DNA from: Polyodon spathula
Lineage: Eukaryota > Chordata > Actinopteri > Acipenseriformes > Polyodontidae
Length of the DNA: 64,000 bases
Direction of reading: 5' to 3'
Assembly: GCF_017654505.1 (NCBI RefSeq)
Contig: NC_054559.1
Span: 15,247,001-15,311,000, forward strand
The translations under genes and the position numbers were made by a program. Shown here piece after piece: positions 60,484 through 64,000 of this stretch. The first letter of the stretch is position 1, and every line of letters starts with the position of its first letter. Below the pieces are notes generated by a model. That model had not been told where the DNA came from. It saw nothing but the letters and a program-made list of their open reading frames with translations, and searched no databases.

Positions 60484-63016
60484 ATATACCACAGTGAGTT
60501 CTGCCTTGAATCTTCAAAAGGAAAGCTTTCTGTTTCATAACACCCAGCCTGTCTAATTTATTTACATGGCATGCAACATGTCATGCAAAATGTAATTTGG
60601 CTGCATTCAACAGCCAAATTAAATCTCTGTCTATGTGCAACAGAATTGATTTGGCACTTCAGAGGTATCTGAGGGAAGCCTCGGGCTCTAGTCATATTTT
60701 CCAAATGTTCATTTTGCAGTTCTAGATGATTTTTTGTTCCAGGGCCTGATTTGTTCAAGTCAGCAATTTAAACCTTCTCTGAAGCGTGATCCCTGTCACC
60801 TGTCGTGCAGTGAGGCGGTCCATAGGGCTAGCAAGTATGAATTAATACCTGTTGTCATCCTCACCTGCCACCATATCTGGCAGTAATTGATCTTCATTTG
60901 TCATATTGACCCTGATCCTGATTACTTAACCCAAACCAGCAATCACAAAAACACAGAAACATGTTTCTTCAAATGTATTCAGGAAACATTTTCAAAGAAA
61001 ATAGCATGATCTTTGCTATACCGTCCAAAAATTGAGAGGCATTTTATTATTGCATTGAGTGATGCTGCTATACTACAAAAAAAAAATAATAATAGTTTTG
61101 GCATACATGCAGTTGTGTATGATGGCCATTCCCACCAAAGATGGTGTGTGTGGTTGGGCTTCACCAGCATTGTGTAAATGGTAACATAGGTGTCAAAATT
61201 CTTAGAGTTGATTTGGAAACTCCAGTTGCTGGTTCCCCCTATTTGGAGTATGGGGCTGGTGCATTTAATTTGATGGACCACTGACCATTATCCTTAGGAA
61301 AGAAGCTGGATAGATTAATGGTATTTGCAGTTGCAAAGGTACAAGTGACCAGATGAACTACTTTCTTTTTTCAGTTTTCAGGAGTTTTCACCACTCATCA
61401 CACCAGGATTGATTTTATTTTTCCTTAAAATGTTGCCCTTTACCTTTTTTTTTGTTGTACAATCCCACTGTTAGGTATACAACATGCACACAGACACCTG
61501 TCTTCTCATAGCATGTTTGTCAGGCAGCAGGGCATATCAAAGTTCTCCCGAATTCCCTGCTAGAAGTACAAATATAGTTAAGAAAATATAGGTGGCTTGC
61601 AGTGATCCATAAAGGCCAAGGGACAAAATCAACTCCATCTATCACTTCTGCCTTACACTGACACTTAATAAAACCCAAACTCTGTCCATATTGTTTTTAT
61701 CTATTTATTTTTACAGCTTTACAGTAAAACAGTTTTTTTATTTTCTTTCAGAGAAAAAAGCGTAAATAGTTATTTTTAAGAATTCGTCCCTTTGTTTAAA
61801 ATTGAGAGCTCACAAGTTTTACAATTCACATCCAGTTCAGCTGCAGTGGAAGGGAAGAAAAGGAAGCATCAGGGCAGCTGAAGTTTTAGCAGCCATGGTG
61901 ATTCACTGGAGCATTACAGGAAAGAGTGTTCAATTAAATATTATACCTCGGCTTGACGAGTAAAATACATCCCTGAGCTGACAAGGCTTTATTTTGAAAC
62001 ATCCTTCTGGAGAAGAAAAGTACGAGGCTTGTTGGACTGCAGAGCAAGTCGTTTAAAATGAGACACTTACATAGCAGGGGGAATCAGGGAAGAGAACAGG
62101 GTGGCAGAGGATCAGAAAACTCACTACATATTCAAATATTGAAATTCTATAGTATACACGTATAGGCAGAGCACCTGCCTCAGTATAATTCCAGAATGAC
62201 AGGGGTATTGATTCACATAGATTAACTGCATGGTTTTGAAATATTGGACAGTTCTGCAACTAGGCAACCACAATGGATACAGCCAAGTATATGTGTCTGG
62301 TCACTTGCAACTTTGGAACTGGAAAAAGTCCATCCATCATATTTCTCAAGGGTCAATGGTCAATCAAGTCACAGGACACCAGTCCCTGGCATTGTAGGTG
62401 GAGGAGTGTGAAAATGAAGTGAAGTTGAGATAACTTACATGTGATTGGTTAAAATCATGCCAGAAATTACATAAACCTTTGTAAATACATCAGCCACAAT
62501 TTGAGTAGCACGCAAGATTATTTGTTTAGTTGAATTAATGGAGTAACTGCCAACCACAATCAGTGTTTGTGACAACAAGCTGAATAACGGTCTGAGAAGA
62601 TCACTGTTTCCATGCATCTGACGGCTGCCGGTTATGAATTAAACAAGTGTTTGAATTGCTCAAGCCATGTTCAGAGATTACTCAAAGCATATAATGCATG
62701 CACAAGAGTTTATCAAAAATGTAGAGCCTCCCTACCTTTTTATAATTCATTTCTCTCTTTTCATTTCACAATGCATGGAGATGCTGCTGCCAGTGGCTAA
62801 TATTCTGCAAAGATCACTTGGTGTAATCCTACAATATACTTATATGTCAGGAAATGTAATATGCAGGTAGCATTGTATTGTTTAGGGCCTAGTTGCTATG
62901 GTTTCTAAGTTGTTCATAAAGTTATGAAATTGCTTTTGAGTTGTTGTTTTTGGAGCTGTTTACGTATGCCAATGCTTTGTGGATTTCTCAGGAAAATGAG
63001 ATCGTGTTAATCATAT
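60484..63016. other. Non-coding stretch, no gene recognised
   Basis: A short 11-bp-arm hairpin lies at 60594-60622 (TAATTTGGCTG/CAGCCAAATTA). Open frames at 60979-61281 and 62053-62259 are unrecognised. No transposon ends seen. Confidence 0.5.
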
Positions 63017-63199
63017 CCCTAACTCTAAACCTAACCCTAACCCTTTTCTGATACAATTGTGTACTTACATATATTATGCAAAAAGATGTTCATTGTAACG
63101 ATGTAATGTAATAACATTGTAATTATGTGTAAGTACACAGGGATTTAATAACTACTATGTAAATACACAGTAATTACAGACGCAATGTAAATTGTTACA
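63017..63199. mobile_element. Half-copy of palindromic MITE with telomere-like core
   Basis: Starts with degenerate then perfect telomere-like units (CCCTAACTCTAAACCTAACC, 63017-63044). It continues TTCTGATACAATTGTGTACT and ATATGCAAAA-like sequence, then AATTATGTGTAAGTACACAG, ACTACTATGTAAATACAC, and ends near TTGTTACAG at 63199. It matches the centre and right arm of the 59013-59310 copy and extends farther to the presumed terminus. Confidence 0.75.
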
Positions 63200-64000
63200 G
63201 TTTGATTAACATACACCATAGAACAGAGAAATAATGCAGGTGCAGAAATGAGTATACAGCATTGCAATGGATTCAGCTGCTTTTGCCAAGAACAAAGGTA
63301 ACCACTGCTTTACTTGGGAGTCTATAACTCATCACATTACTCATCATAGGCAAATATCCCTTAAAAAAAAATGGATTAATATTGACTCGTGATAATTATT
63401 GTGACTGCAAAAGTCTTTATATTTAATGCCTCAGTGGGCCTCTTCTTTTCAGAAAATGAGTTTTTTTAATAAGAATATATATCTTGAGTCGGATCTTTAT
63501 GTAGAAATAATGAGTTCTGTTTAATTTCCTCCTCGCGTTTGTAGCACAGGCAGGTAGGCGGGTTATCCACAACTACAAAAAGATATTTGCATCCATAATC
63601 CATTTACCATAAAGTACGCAAACCAGAGACGCTCGGCCATTTACTGTTTTAAAGAGGCACGGCGATTATGCTAAACTAAACCCACAGGTAAAGGCGCTAT
63701 TTCTTCAGGATGCAAAATGTGTATTATAACAGCCCCACAGTAATAAACGTGGTGATTACATTTGTGATGCCTTTACTTTTATTTACGTTGCATGCACAAG
63801 GAATCAATCCTTTTGGAATTGATCAATTTGAAACATAAAACAAATATGCAGCGTTTACCTACCAAACCCAACCAGGTTTAGAGGAACCAAAGCACCTACT
63901 CCAATTTACAGGCATGACATGTAGAGGATCCTGGAATCAATTCTGAGACAAGTGGTTTGAATCAGAAGACCGGTTCACTGCTCCCGTTTTTGTTTTCAAC
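63200..64000. other. Non-coding stretch to window end
   Basis: No gene, repeat family or tandem array recognised. Confidence 0.5.

Overview
This is a 64 kb stretch of vertebrate, most likely ray-finned fish, non-coding DNA. It is AT-rich and CpG-poor and packed with microsatellites. It carries tRNA-derived SINEs, solo LTRs and short inverted-repeat DNA transposons. The (TTAGGG)n-type telomere repeats fit a vertebrate. From memory, one SINE (around 52966-53200) and the SINE copies with the 'cctttcatagtggaccaccatcac' tail resemble families of early-branching ray-finned fishes such as sturgeon or paddlefish. That assignment is recall, not proof. I find no host protein-coding exon that I can support: open frames are short, overlap on both strands, and often lie inside repeats. 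The only protein-like remnant is about 29 codons of a Myb/SANT-like segment inside a decayed PIF/Harbinger-type transposon.

Layout. 1-5600: plain non-coding DNA with an (AAT)n tract and a 27-C run. 5606-6246: solo LTR with 5-bp target duplication. 8346-8569: an inverted-repeat element. 12914-15136: two SINEs of one family in opposite orientation. 17744-18131: 15-copy 26-bp minisatellite. 22200-22600: a candidate regulatory block (paired TAATTA sites, octamer). 24025-24168: 24-bp minisatellite. 34757-35545: DNA transposon with a SINE nested inside it. 40244-40268: short telomere repeat next to a TTA-flanked Harbinger-type element (40325-41359). 43349-43848: a 500-bp interstitial telomeric array. 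45168-45401: a dimeric minisatellite with lengthening G-runs. 47042-47097: a perfect 24-bp-arm hairpin. 51156-51851: second solo LTR. 52966-53200: second SINE family. 57436-57611 and 59992-60479: TTAA-flanked inverted-repeat elements. 59013-59310 and 63017-63199: copies of a palindromic element with telomere-like DNA at its centre. 59422-59747: third solo LTR.

There is no operon-like or pathway logic. The window reads as an intergenic or intronic desert shaped by transposons, possibly with cis-regulatory elements of a distant gene. The most interesting observation is that two copies of the palindromic element share a telomere-like (AACCCT)n core joined to the same unique sequence. The telomere motif therefore travels as part of the element and could seed interstitial telomeric sites.
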